Shown: positions 11,129 through 19,330, numbered from the stretch's first letter. The stretch is DNA of 64,000 bases from Isoetes taiwanensis (GCA_021234155.1 JAJEKV010000036.1:628777-692776); one strand, 5' to 3'. Program-made: numbers and translations. The notes: generated by a model not told the origin, from the letters alone.

Positions 11129-11620
11129 CTAGGGGTTCGCAAATGGGTACAAGATAGAGTAGCGAACACTTTCACGTACAACCCTGATTAGCTTGTAACG
11201 CGCCCAGGCCTGGACGATAACAGGTTGGTAGTCTAGCGTTGGGCTAATAATAAGGAGATTAAAGAGCCTCCTTAGTGCATAGAAAATCTGCCACAGGTGA
11301 TCGTTGGCATCCTCAAAAGCTTCGTGCCTTGTCATGTCCCAATAGTCCCATGTTCGACGAAGAGTCTGCTGCAGATCCGCATAAGCACGTTCACGGAGAA
11401 TGTTGATGATTTCCAATCCCTTGGCTGGATCATAAGGCTCTCCCTCTTCCGCAGGGTCCCCCACCTCGTAATCATCACCATCCCGCTCGGGGTACTCCCC
11501 GTACCGTTGGCCATAATCCTGTTCTGGAGGCCCTGGATCGTCCCTTCGGATCTCATTTGTGATCCTTTCCTCAAACTCAACGAGGTCATATTCTGCAAAG
11601 CGGCAAGAATGAGCATACAA
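11129..11620 (-). CDS. Accessory ORF 3, acidic protein of about 163 residues (unknown)
   Basis: Not recognised. The frame is open for 163 codons, with no ATG near its start; the first candidate start is TTG and the frame remains open upstream. Splicing into it is plausible: cttgccgctttgcag occurs about 20 bases inside. The N-terminal half is very acidic and Tyr/Pro/Gly-rich (EEGEPYDPAK, YGEYPERDGDDYEVGD). The C-terminal half looks helical, with Trp, Arg and Leu (LQQTLRRTWDYWDM, LWQIFYALRRLFNLL). It lies in sense orientation between the larger acidic ORF and gag, and the amino-acid composition resembles a real protein more than chance. The opposite-strand frame at 11297-11638 is its shadow. 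Confidence 0.5.
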   Translation of the reverse strand: MYAHSCRFAEYDLVEFEERITNEIRRDDPGPPEQDYGQRYGEYPERDGDDYEVGDPAEEGEPYDPAKGLEIINILRERAYADLQQTLRRTWDYWDMTRHEAFEDANDHLWQIFYALRRLFNLLIISPTLDYQPVIVQAWARYKLIRVVRESVRYSILYPFANP

Positions 11621-11810
11621 TATGGAACAATTTCTTAGACTTGAAACTCGAATAGATACAAGGAAGTATCATGGATAAGACTAATTTAATTGTATTCACT
11701 GATATGATAATCATAATTCATAAGAAAGGCACATCCATTATAGAATGGCTAATGAATTGCCAGGTCAAATTTTACAACTATACGCAATACAAAATGCGTA
11801 ATACAATTGT

Positions 11811-12164
11811 CTAAGAACTAGGTCCCTCCTCTTCATCCATAGGCCGAGGAGGTGGTGGCGGCGGTCGATGTCGTAACAAAGTCACCCCTGGGTCTACTGT
11901 GGCAGCTGCAATGGAGGCAACCTCTGGTGGATAGGCAACAGCTAATGGGGCCGCCGTAAGGAGTTTCATACTCATCCAGGGTGCAATATCCTGCCCCAAG
12001 GCCGTCAAGGCAAGATCCCGTCGTACGAGTACATAAGTAAGCGTACGATAGGGAAGCTTCTTGTGCCCTGCCAATGTGGAAAGAGCACGGAGGGTCCACC
12101 ATGAAGCCTCGGCCTCTGGCCCTAAGTCCCGGGCTACAAAAAGAACTTGCCCCTGCCGAAAAGC
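11811..12164 (-). CDS. In-frame continuation of accessory ORF 2 beyond a TAA stop
   Basis: Immediately after the TAA (12165-12167) that ends accessory ORF 2, the same frame is open for another 117 codons. It runs through VLFVARDLGPEAEASWW and TLTYVLVRRDLALTALG and ends in a proline run followed by MDEEEGPSS. The acidic tail and absence of frameshift suggest the two parts were, or still are, one protein of about 466 residues. Either the TAA is a recent nonsense mutation or it is read through, as happens at some retroelement stops. The other frame over 11833-12102 is rich in Cys and Ser and looks like a shadow. Confidence 0.5.
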   Translation of the reverse strand, partial: AFRQGQVLFVARDLGPEAEASWWTLRALSTLAGHKKLPYRTLTYVLVRRDLALTALGQDIAPWMSMKLLTAAPLAVAYPPEVASIAAATVDPGVTLLRHRPPPPPPRPMDEEEGPSS

Positions 12165-13211
12165 TTATAGGAAGAAGCGAGTAAGGTGATTCCCCAGTAG
12201 CTTCCCTTGCGGGGTCTCCGACGTGGCAACTTCCTTATCCAAGTCCATAGGGACTTCTTCTTCCTGGAGTTCCTGCTGCTCTTCCTTCAAATGGCCAGGA
12301 TTATGGTATATATCTTCTCCCTCCTCATCCGAACCGGAGGGAACTTCGACCATGTTAATGTTTGGGACATGAGGCCCCATAGCTGTAAAAGCATCCGGCG
12401 AGGGCTGAGATGGCGGATCCTGCATCACGAGTTCCCGAAGCCATAGCAAAGTTTCGGCCGGCTCTATGGTCTCCTGGTGGAATTGGAGCAGCTGCTGCAC
12501 CTCCTGGGGCAGTTCAATAGGAGCGAAGTCGATGAAGTCATCCATACAGTACTCCGCTAACTCATAGAGTACATGGTCCTTGTGCCGGCGCTTAAACCCG
12601 GCCACCATGTGATAGGTCCAGATGATATCATCCAAGAGAAGATATTCTTGCCCTTGGTGATACACAACTGGAAGGGCGTCTAGCCCTGACAAGCATGCAG
12701 CTTGTTCCCGATGTGGTGGCATCTCCTCTGCCAACTGCTTCCAACGGGTGAAGTCACCCATACCTATATGTTCATCGTCTTCCTCCTCGGAAGACTCAGG
12801 AAGTTTGGCTTTCTCTGCCGGCAATGTCTCATCCTCAACGTACTGATCCATGAGGATGGCTAGGGCAAAGGCAACTTCAAGATATTGTCGCCCCTGGTGC
12901 TGCACAACTGGCAGGTGCTTGCCCCATCTAAGTTTACCCTTTAGCACATCATATGCGTGGGTGTCACCTCCTAGCATATCCCGAACTACCTCCCGTTCTA
13001 GATACAACTGGGGGGGTTCCCCAAGAGGAATACACAGAGGAAGCATCTCCTCTGTGTAAAACTCTAGGAATCCAGCATAATCTGGGTGCCGCTGCATATT
13101 AGTGATGAGATCAAGGCGCTGACAGAGAAAGGGCCATAACAGGTCGAAGGGCACTTGCGGATCACAATGCTCTCCATCCTGGTACCATGCAAGTAGGTCG
13201 GTGGCAGCCAT
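12165..13211 (-). CDS. Accessory ORF 2, acidic protein of 348 residues with internal repeat (unknown)
   Basis: Not recognised as a known family. I start it at the ATG 13211 (MAATDLLAWYQ...) because it has good context (CGCCCATGG) and sits just downstream of a pyrimidine-rich tract ending CAG. An internal duplication is visible: LPVVQHQGRQYLEVAFALAI (about residues 100-119) and LPVVYHQGQEYLLLDDIIWT (about 189-208). Each copy is followed by an amphipathic stretch. Acidic tracts occur at about 145-153 (PESSEEEDDE) and in the C-terminal third (SGSDEEGEDIY, EEQQELQEEEVPMDLDKE). It ends in TAA, after which the frame stays open. It lies directly downstream of the H3-fold ORF. Long acidic tracts are common in histone chaperones, so a histone-handling role is an attractive guess but is only inference. 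Confidence 0.65.
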   Translation of the reverse strand: MAATDLLAWYQDGEHCDPQVPFDLLWPFLCQRLDLITNMQRHPDYAGFLEFYTEEMLPLCIPLGEPPQLYLEREVVRDMLGGDTHAYDVLKGKLRWGKHLPVVQHQGRQYLEVAFALAILMDQYVEDETLPAEKAKLPESSEEEDDEHIGMGDFTRWKQLAEEMPPHREQAACLSGLDALPVVYHQGQEYLLLDDIIWTYHMVAGFKRRHKDHVLYELAEYCMDDFIDFAPIELPQEVQQLLQFHQETIEPAETLLWLRELVMQDPPSQPSPDAFTAMGPHVPNINMVEVPSGSDEEGEDIYHNPGHLKEEQQELQEEEVPMDLDKEVATSETPQGKLLGNHLTRFFL

Positions 13212-13396
13212 GGGCGCTGGAAGGGAGGAGGAAGGAAGAGAAACAGATATGAACAAATGAAATGAAACTTTGAAGATCCTTTTTAGCCCTTTTATTTATG
13301 CTGACGTCAGCATTTTCGTACTCAATACAAAACAAAAGGTAAATTTTTATTTAATATCAAAAAAATATTTACAATGCAAATATCCTGCAAAATTTG
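13212..13396 (-). promoter_or_regulatory. AT-rich junction with poly-A signal, TGACGTCA palindrome, TATA-like box and splice-acceptor-like tract
   Basis: On the minus strand, reading from the H3 stop codon, the order is as follows. First comes AATAAA (13346-13351), then a perfect 14-base palindrome tgctgacgtcagca (13299-13312) holding the bZIP core TGACGTCA. A TATA-like CATAAATAAAAG follows immediately. Last is a long pyrimidine tract (tctcttccttcctcctccc) ending TTCCAG five bases before the ATG of accessory ORF 2. The layout could serve as the end of one transcript plus promoter or splice acceptor for the next. It is the only strongly AT-rich stretch between the accessory ORFs. Function is inferred from motif order only. 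Confidence 0.5.
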
Positions 13397-14122
13397 CTAA
13401 GGACGCTCTCCCCGAATCCTGCGGGCGAGGGCTAAATCCTTTGGCATTATGGTGACCCTCTTTGCGTGAATAGCGCAAAGATTGGCATCACCAAAGAGTG
13501 CCACCAGGTAGGCTTCCGCAGCCTCTTGCAGCGCTAGGATAGCAAAAGTCTGGAAGCAGAGGTCGGTTTTAAACTCTTGGGCGATCTCCCGAACCAACCT
13601 TTGAAAGGGGAGCTTCCGTATCAGAAGTTGCGTGGACTTCTGAAACTTACGGATCTCCCGTAAGGCCACGGTACCGGGTCTATACCGGTGGGGCTTCCTT
13701 TGTGGAGCAGGGTTAGGGGGCGGCCCTTTGTGCCCCGGGATCGTCTTGGCCCCTACAACTGGACGGGGCCGAGAGGCATCCACCCGCTCCTGTCTCCGGC
13801 TGGAACTGGCGTTCTTCCCAAAGGCTCCGACAGTCTTCAACTTTTCCTTGTACTGGCTGCCGGACTTTCGGGCTACGGATTTCCTCCGGTGCTTAACGGT
13901 CGTATGCTCCGTTTGGTTTGGACCCTGCCCACTCCCTGTTCCCCCATCGCCCTGCTGATCCGGCTGCTCTTGCCGGGCCTTCTCCTCCTTTTCCTTTTGG
14001 ATCCTTTCCTGCTCCTCCTTGTACTCCCGAGCTCTCCTGAGGTCTTCTTCAATCTCATTGTATCGTCGCTCTACAATGCGGCGAAGGACTTCTGCATGGT
14101 ATCGATCGGGCCGCTGGTTCAT
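13397..14122 (-). CDS. Histone H3-fold protein encoded by the retrotransposon (accessory ORF 1)
   Basis: 241 residues from the ATG at 14122 (a GTG 18 codons upstream is also in frame). Residues 143-241 align without a gap to H3 residues 37-135: [75 protein letters not shown] count about 13 changes from plant H3.3: Y54F, E59Q, D77E, R83C, S86T, Phe at 87, V89I, G102A, E105G, T107A, I124L, Q125A, A135P. Tyr41 and Leu90 are as in plant H3.3. Loop 1 has normal H3 length, unlike CENH3. K56, K79, C110, H113, R116 and D123 are kept. The usual tail is replaced by a charged coiled-coil-like helix (about 8-52), a Gly/Gln/Pro linker, and a basic stretch with ARKS (84-87). A chromatin role is inferred; the fold is clear. 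Confidence 0.93.
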   Translation of the reverse strand: MNQRPDRYHAEVLRRIVERRYNEIEEDLRRAREYKEEQERIQKEKEEKARQEQPDQQGDGGTGSGQGPNQTEHTTVKHRRKSVARKSGSQYKEKLKTVGAFGKNASSSRRQERVDASRPRPVVGAKTIPGHKGPPPNPAPQRKPHRYRPGTVALREIRKFQKSTQLLIRKLPFQRLVREIAQEFKTDLCFQTFAILALQEAAEAYLVALFGDANLCAIHAKRVTIMPKDLALARRIRGERP

Positions 14123-15415
14123 ATCAATCTGGATCGTCGTTAAGTAATCCAGTCGATGTCGTGAATCACTCCCCACATGAAGCGGGAGGCTTCATGCCAT
14201 TGATATGGGGAATCTCGATGGCCCTCGCCATCTATAACGGCAACTCCATCTCCAAGGTACCCAGATTCCCTACCTCGAAGCCGCCAGATCGCTCGCCTCC
14301 ACTTCCCTACGGTCATCCTCCCCGCCAAGTTCGAACGCGGTCAGCCTCTTTACTTATATCCTCCTCTTCGATGTGGCCTTCACATTCGGAGGGTAAAATT
14401 TTATTAGCATCATGACCAAGTCGGTTGTTCGGCCATGGTGTAAGGAAGTCAGTTTGAGATTCAGCCTAACCAAAAACGGCTCCGAGTAATGGTAAATTGG
14501 ATAGGGGATCCTATCATTGTTCTCAAACTGTTTACCAACTCGTCCAACAAGATATCAATCAAGGTGGTCGGTGAGCCATGTGCCGGGCGATCAAAGCATA
14601 AATCTCGCTATAGTGAGGGTAGTGGGGTCCACGGTACTCTTGGTGTTGGCCATACCATACTGGGTCAACAGATCGCTGAAAAGGAGGCTACCGGTGGTTA
14701 AGGCGACGATAAGGAAGGCGCTTAGGGTCTGAGAAGGCTGTAGGGATAACCCAAGGTGGACAGGCAAGGTCGGGTCCGGTAGCTATGGCAGACGTCAGCT
14801 CTAGCGGGCGGAGGCGCTTTAAGACAGGGAGAAAGCAAAAAGTTAACGGCCCTTAACCCTAAAAAGTTTTAAAAGTTTGCTTGTTTTTTTTTTTTTTTTA
14901 AACATTATACGACGGGAAATTTGCGCGAAAATACGGTCGGGCGCCGACGGCATTCTACGCTGGCCCCACCGCTGACCGGGTCGATTTAAAAGCAAGCGGC
15001 GCCCGGTTGACTTTCATACCTGAAATTCACGCTGATGGTACGGTCGGCGCCGACCGTGATTCCACGACTCCTCGCCACCCTCAGAATCGATAGAAAGCAA
15101 GCGGCGCCCAAGTTGACTTTCGGGGCCCCTCCGTCGCCATTTTTCGCCAGCGACGACTGTTCTAGGGTATTTTGGGTACGCCCGATCCGATGGAGCCGTT
15201 TCCGCCTTCGTCCAAACTACCTTTAAGAAGTTATAGCCCCTCCAAACTTGGGTCTTCTAGTCGCCCTACTTCTTTAAACCTACAATTTCTTACTTTAACC
15301 TAACACAAAGCCAAACATCACAGAAACTAAGCCCCCACTAGATTAGCCTCCTGCCTAACTAACGAATACGAGTTAGGGTTTGGCCAGTGCTATGATTCCG
15401 GGCAACCGAAATCAC
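14123..15415 (-). other. Retrotransposon leader between primer site and H3 ORF
   Basis: About 1.3 kb of mostly GC-rich sequence with no long sense frame. A 62-codon minus-strand frame (14140-14328) overlaps the start of the H3 frame in another register; it ends in [19 protein letters not shown] and might be an original N-terminus now out of frame. A 16-base T run is at 14884-14899, and a direct repeat lies at 14933-15121. Plus-strand frames in this interval (14489-14732, 15035-15226) are antisense and unconvincing. Confidence 0.5.
14933..15121. repeat. Imperfect direct repeat of about 83 bp in the leader
   Basis: Copies at 14933-15015 and 15040-15121 both begin acggtcgg(g)cgccgac and end gcaagcggcgccc..gttgacttt, with a less conserved middle. 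The 107-base spacing leaves a 24-base linker. Each copy starts with a GC-rich palindrome (ggtcggcgccgacc in copy 2), so the pair may form stem-loops in leader RNA. That could relate to packaging or dimerisation, which is inference. Confidence 0.75.
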
Positions 15416-15428
15416 GGCTCTGATACCA
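15416..15428 (-). promoter_or_regulatory. Primer-binding site for initiator tRNA-Met
   Basis: The minus strand reads TGGTATCAGAGCC one base inside the 5' LTR. This is the classic complement of the plant tRNA-iMet 3' end that primes reverse transcription, as used by Ty1/copia elements and chromovirus-type Ty3/gypsy elements. Confidence 0.95.
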
Positions 15429-15429
15429 C

Positions 15430-17007
15430 TGTGACGCTCCCTGAACATATACGACACTCGAATGTATACATACGGGGACTTTCCCCTCCCATGGCAACCA
15501 ACTCACCATGAGCAGGGCCCTCCGTCTAACTCGGGCCATCTATAAGAAGATGCTCAAGTGAAGGACACAGAGGGGTCATTCGGCCCACGCCTTCAATGGG
15601 GCTCCTACGTCGCGGAAGCGTGAATACAAGGTTAGCACACAGCATAATCATATCATAATTTACCACCACGAGGGGTGGCACATCCATCCAAGTGACAACA
15701 ACAAAGAATATGCATTTAATACTAAGGAAAAACACCCGAACCCATGGTTCTACCCCGGCTTAGACTCCAGTGAGGATCGACTGACGGCTAGGTCTCAAGA
15801 GATCAGCAGACCGAATCTTGACATGGCGTTGGCTGGCATAGAACATCAGCTAGGGTTGTCCACTCCATCCGCCCCTCCCGTGCACACTTTGCAGATGAGT
15901 CCAATCATGCTATGGCGTCACTATAGCCTTCCGGACACGCAGACTCAAGGTATCACCCTTCGAGCCTACTATAGGGTTCATGAAGCCCCGTCCGATGAGG
16001 CAGGTCGGGGAAGCGTCCCCTTCCAGGATCACAGTGGTTCCATGGGTGAGCTAGAGAATACGTGCCGCATCAGCGACCCCCGCATCCGTACCCGACTTAC
16101 TCACCCTAAATCTACTCAAAGTGCAAGATGCTCCATACGGATCACACCTCTACACCCAGGGAGTGTCAGACCCATACCCGGCCCTCTACGTGACCGGCTA
16201 TCAGGCCTAGCCCACTGTAGGAGTCTCAGGAGCCTTTTATGTTCATGCAAGACCCCACCCCCGCTTCACCACTGTGTCCCTTGTTTGGTGCTAAGTCACT
16301 CCATAGCATCCACGACTCAGTGGTCTCTTGTACACAGGCCGCATCTAATGGAAATTACCGGGATCAACCTAGGAGTATACTACTAACATGGCTCAGAGGT
16401 CTCTACCCCCCCTAATTCCCCCATTTCCAGAGTAATACTATGCAAAGAACTATCAATCCATCCTTTAAGAGCAAGACCAGAATCAGAAATAAAGAGAACT
16501 CACCTTTACAATCAAGGGTTAGTTCCTACAAGTAAAACACAGAGAGAACAGACAAAACAACACAACAAGTGCCCAACAGGGGCGCTACCCTAGAATTCTC
16601 AAGCTATCCTAACCACCCACCTGAGTTCCTGCTGGATCCGTTGTCATTCGGTGCTTCCATCTCCCTGGGACTTGGCGCTCAGCTATGGCTACACAGGTAA
16701 AGGTGCTTGGCAAGGTGGGCGCTCATCTCCTTCTCCTCTTGGACGATTTTGGGGAGTCAATTAGGGATAGGGGTCAGGTTGATGGCTCAATTTGGAACTT
16801 CCCATGCTGGCCAATCGAATTAGGCCAGGTGGCGCTCCCCTAAATAGCCAATTAGGCCAATTCAATTATCCTTTAATGTTTAATTTAACATAGCTAATTA
16901 AATCCCTTTTAGGTCAATGTCAAAATACCCCATGGTGGCGTACCTTTGTTGGTGACGTGTCAGCATATTATTTATACGTGTTCCGTATAAATACATAGAA
17001 CGTCACA
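15430..17007 (-). repeat. 5' LTR (right copy)
   Basis: 1,578-base LTR matching the left copy at about 98-99% by eye. As the upstream LTR on the minus strand it should hold the element promoter. I could not fix a TATA box or start site with confidence. The 187-codon plus-strand frame at 15823-16386 runs antisense and corresponds to a shorter frame in the other LTR, where substitutions break it, so it is not annotated as a gene. Confidence 0.95.
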
Positions 17008-17012
17008 CAGAA
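17008..17012. repeat. Target-site duplication, right copy (cagaa)
   Basis: Matches 6452-6456 exactly and closes the retrotransposon insertion. Confidence 0.9.
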
Positions 17013-18573
17013 TACTGACATACAAGCTTTGGGGAATGTACAAGAGCATAGGTACATCCGGACCACCATCAGCTGTGGCAATATCTATAGTACCCTTGAA
17101 CATGTTAAGACAGGACACAGAATAAGAGACATATAATTTAGGTTAATTATGGCAAATTAAGGTTTTGACCAACAAAACAAAGGAATATGGAGCCATTTCA
17201 AATGAGTTGCCTAAGCAATAATACCTTATTTTCATAATTCAACATATCAAGGAAACAATGGACATACTTATTGAACAGGCGATGGATCTGTCACTAAAGA
17301 TGTTAACTGTAGAGATATGAGCTTGCCACCGTAAAAATCTAGCTACAAGTAAAATGCTCTATCAACCTTGAATTCCTAAGGTCCAAATTCCTAAGGTCCT
17401 TGTTTGGGCAGGAATCCTTCCCTTTCATGTTTTTATTGCTTGCATGTTTTGTGCTTTGCACTTTGCTGGCTCAGCTTGTTTAACTATGGAATGAACCTTC
17501 TCATGCTATGGAGATAAAAGAATATGCATTTCTTTATAGGCTATGGTAACGTAACTACTAAGTGGACTTGTGATGTCAACTATATAAACTATTGTACAAA
17601 TTGTTATTCTAACATGAATAATTTAACACCATTAGAGATTACTTTTGAAATTAATCTTTGGAATTCTTATATCTTTGCTTATAATCATTTTATTTTTATC
17701 AGTTTAGCCCCATGTTTATGACTGGACGGCATTTTTACACATGGGTATATTGTAGGGACCTTGACATTGTTGGCAAGGCTGATTTGCTTGGCAATGATTT
17801 GCAAAGAAATTTGCACCCGAAAATTATTGGTCTAGAAAGCATGAGACAACAATAAAAAGTAGTGATTTAATCGTGTCCTTTTGCAAGAACCCAGAAGCAC
17901 ATGAATCGTCAACACCCAAGTAGCCTTACACAAGGTGTTCATCGTTATACAGAGGTGTTCATCATTATGGTAGTCAAGTTCAATAGTTAGACAAATTGTT
18001 CTTAGAATGTTCTAGTTGAGAAATTGACTTTTACTTGTTACATGCAAGGCTTTAAAAGAATACTCAGAATATTGCCTAGCATTTGGGAATGTACCTTCCA
18101 TAGTAAAGTCTCTTGCCAATCAATGCATCACCTGTAGAAACATCCAGTCAAAATCCACCTTTAGAACCATTTAAGAACTTGCTGTTGAAATCCATGATCT
18201 CATAACCAATAGGTTGACACTAACTATTATGTTCACTCCAAGTATGAAGCACCGTGCTATATTCTTCTGAAAGTTCATGAGTAAAAATGGCATGGGAGGA
18301 ATCCAAGGCTTAACAAAGACTGATGTTGGCCAAAAATTTTCAAGACCTATATTTGTTCAATCTATGGCATACCTCGACAAGGGCCAATGTATTTAAATTT
18401 GGTGACAGCGTTGGCTTTATACCTCTGGCAGCAAGTATATCTTCGACAGTCCTGTAAATCAAACACATGCATAGCAATAAGAAATGTATGCAATGTGTAT
18501 AGAAAGAAAAGAACATGTTGCTCTTTGTTTCATTAGCTAGTTACAGTGCGAAAGAAAAATTATTCTACAGGTT
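17013..18573. other. Intergenic or intronic sequence; one unrecognised exon-like block on the minus strand
   Basis: No known gene. On the minus strand 18451 down to 18373 is a 79-base open block flanked by a good acceptor (tttacag) and donor (gtatgcc). It encodes TVEDILAARGIKPTLSPN and a few more residues. It looks like an exon of an unidentified gene, but nothing else supports it. Confidence 0.35.
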
Positions 18574-18696
18574 TTCCAGGGAATAGCAGGTTTGAAGCAG
18601 TTTCTGACATATCCTAGGTATATTCCAGCATATACTTAGAATATGCTGGAAACCCACATGAGCAAGGGTTTGCCCCCTAGGGGCAACCCAAAAACA
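18574..18696 (-). repeat. Hairpin-ended repeat family, copy 1 (inverted)
   Basis: The reverse complement of copies at 18865-19043 and 24079-24254. The family begins TTTTTGGGTTGCCCC with a GC stem closed by GGGGCAAACCC. It continues with CATGTGGGTTT and a self-complementary AT-rich block around ATATGCTGGAATATAC. Copies 1 and 2 face each other 170 bases apart, so the locus can fold into a large stem. Confidence 0.7.
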
Positions 18697-18864
18697 GTTG
18701 AAGGAAATTAGTGGCATATATCCTTATTGGATAAGTTGAGGATTATTGTTGAATTTGTCTAAGTGAAATATTGAAATACTAACATAAATCATGCAGGTAA
18801 TTTATTTTCATTTTGTTTTAAATTGTTCCTTCGATATGTGTGATTTACCTTATAAGGAACTTTT

Positions 18865-19043
18865 TTTTTGGGTTGCCCCTAGGGGGGCAAACCCTCGTTT
18901 ATGTGGGTTTGTGGGATATACTGAGTATATGCTGGAATATACTCAGTATATGTTGATGACTGCTAAAAACCCTTTGTTCCCTGTAAATGCACGGTCAATT
19001 GCGTTGTGGATCAAGGATGTTCTGGACCGGGTAACTGGCAGCT
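18865..19043 (+). repeat. Hairpin-ended repeat family, copy 2
   Basis: Same start and internal palindromes as copy 1 and longer on its 3' side, sharing a second block (gttctggaccgggtaactggcag) with copy 3. No coding potential or target duplication is evident, so the class (SINE-like, MITE or other) is open. Confidence 0.7.
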
Positions 19044-19239
19044 CCAATCTGATGAATAAGAACACAGCACGGAGCGATAAATCTGCCCGAAATTGGTTTG
19101 TGCAAAATTCCATAGCAATTGGAGCTCTCAGTTAAAAGCTTCGATGCAGGTTGGCGAAGGAGAACAATAGAAGGGGGAGCAGACAGGAGGGAAGTTGAAA
19201 ACTAAAGGGAAGGATTCAGTATTTCTTAAGGATTGAATG

Positions 19240-19330
19240 TTGTTAAACTGCGGGCCAGATGATGTTCGATTGCAGTTTGAGCAGTTTGTGCATGTTAAGG
19301 ATGTCTATCTTCCGAAGGATTATTAAACAG
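19240..19330 (+). pseudogene. SR splicing factor (SC35-like/SCL30 type) RRM exon relic
   Basis: The open frame reads GPDDVRLQFEQFVHVKDVYL followed by PKDY, a stop, then Thr-Gly. Plant SC35-like SR proteins have the RRM segment R-P-D-(D/E)-L-R..FE-(Q/R)-F-G..KD-(I/V)-YLP-(R/K)-DYYTG at this point. The second Tyr of DYYTG is a TAA here, and the exon ends at a good donor (acag then gtaat). Only this one exon is found. It is a dead gene fragment just upstream of the partial IFT80 gene, on the same strand. Confidence 0.6.

Larger units (their letters stand above)
6457..17007 (-). mobile_element. Ty3/gypsy (chromovirus-like) LTR retrotransposon carrying a histone H3 ORF
   Basis: A 10.55-kb element transcribed on the minus strand. 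The 5' LTR is at 15430-17007 and the 3' LTR at 6457-8036. Both start TGTGACG and end CGTCACA, with cagaa duplicated outside. The primer site (tRNA-iMet type) and polypurine tract sit at the expected inner edges. In transcriptional order the interior holds a leader, a histone H3-fold ORF (13397-14122), an acidic ORF (12165-13211, extended to 11811 past one stop), a 163-codon acidic frame (11129-11620), gag, a zinc knuckle with protease, and a truncated reverse transcriptase. The RT motifs ([26 protein letters not shown]) are of chromovirus type. The active-site YxDD, RNase H and integrase are absent, so the copy is non-autonomous. LTR divergence is about 20 mostly transitional changes in 1.58 kb, indicating a fairly young insertion. 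Confidence 0.95.

Noticed and set aside
13397-14122. Centromeric histone (CENH3) instead of canonical-type H3
   Set aside because: Loop 1 has no extra residue, and alpha-1, loop 2 and the C-terminus follow ordinary H3.3. CENH3 is far more diverged in the fold.
13397-14122. A host histone H3 gene that the retrotransposon merely inserted around
   Set aside because: The ORF lies inside the LTR pair in sense orientation with other open frames, and the target duplication is outside the LTRs. A nested retrocopy remains possible and is stated as the refuting test.
13688-14143. 151-codon plus-strand frame
   Set aside because: Shadow of the H3-fold ORF on the opposite strand.
15823-16386. 187-codon plus-strand frame in the right LTR (and 7069-7622 in the left)
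   Set aside because: Antisense to the element, interrupted in the other LTR by simple substitutions, and without recognisable motifs.
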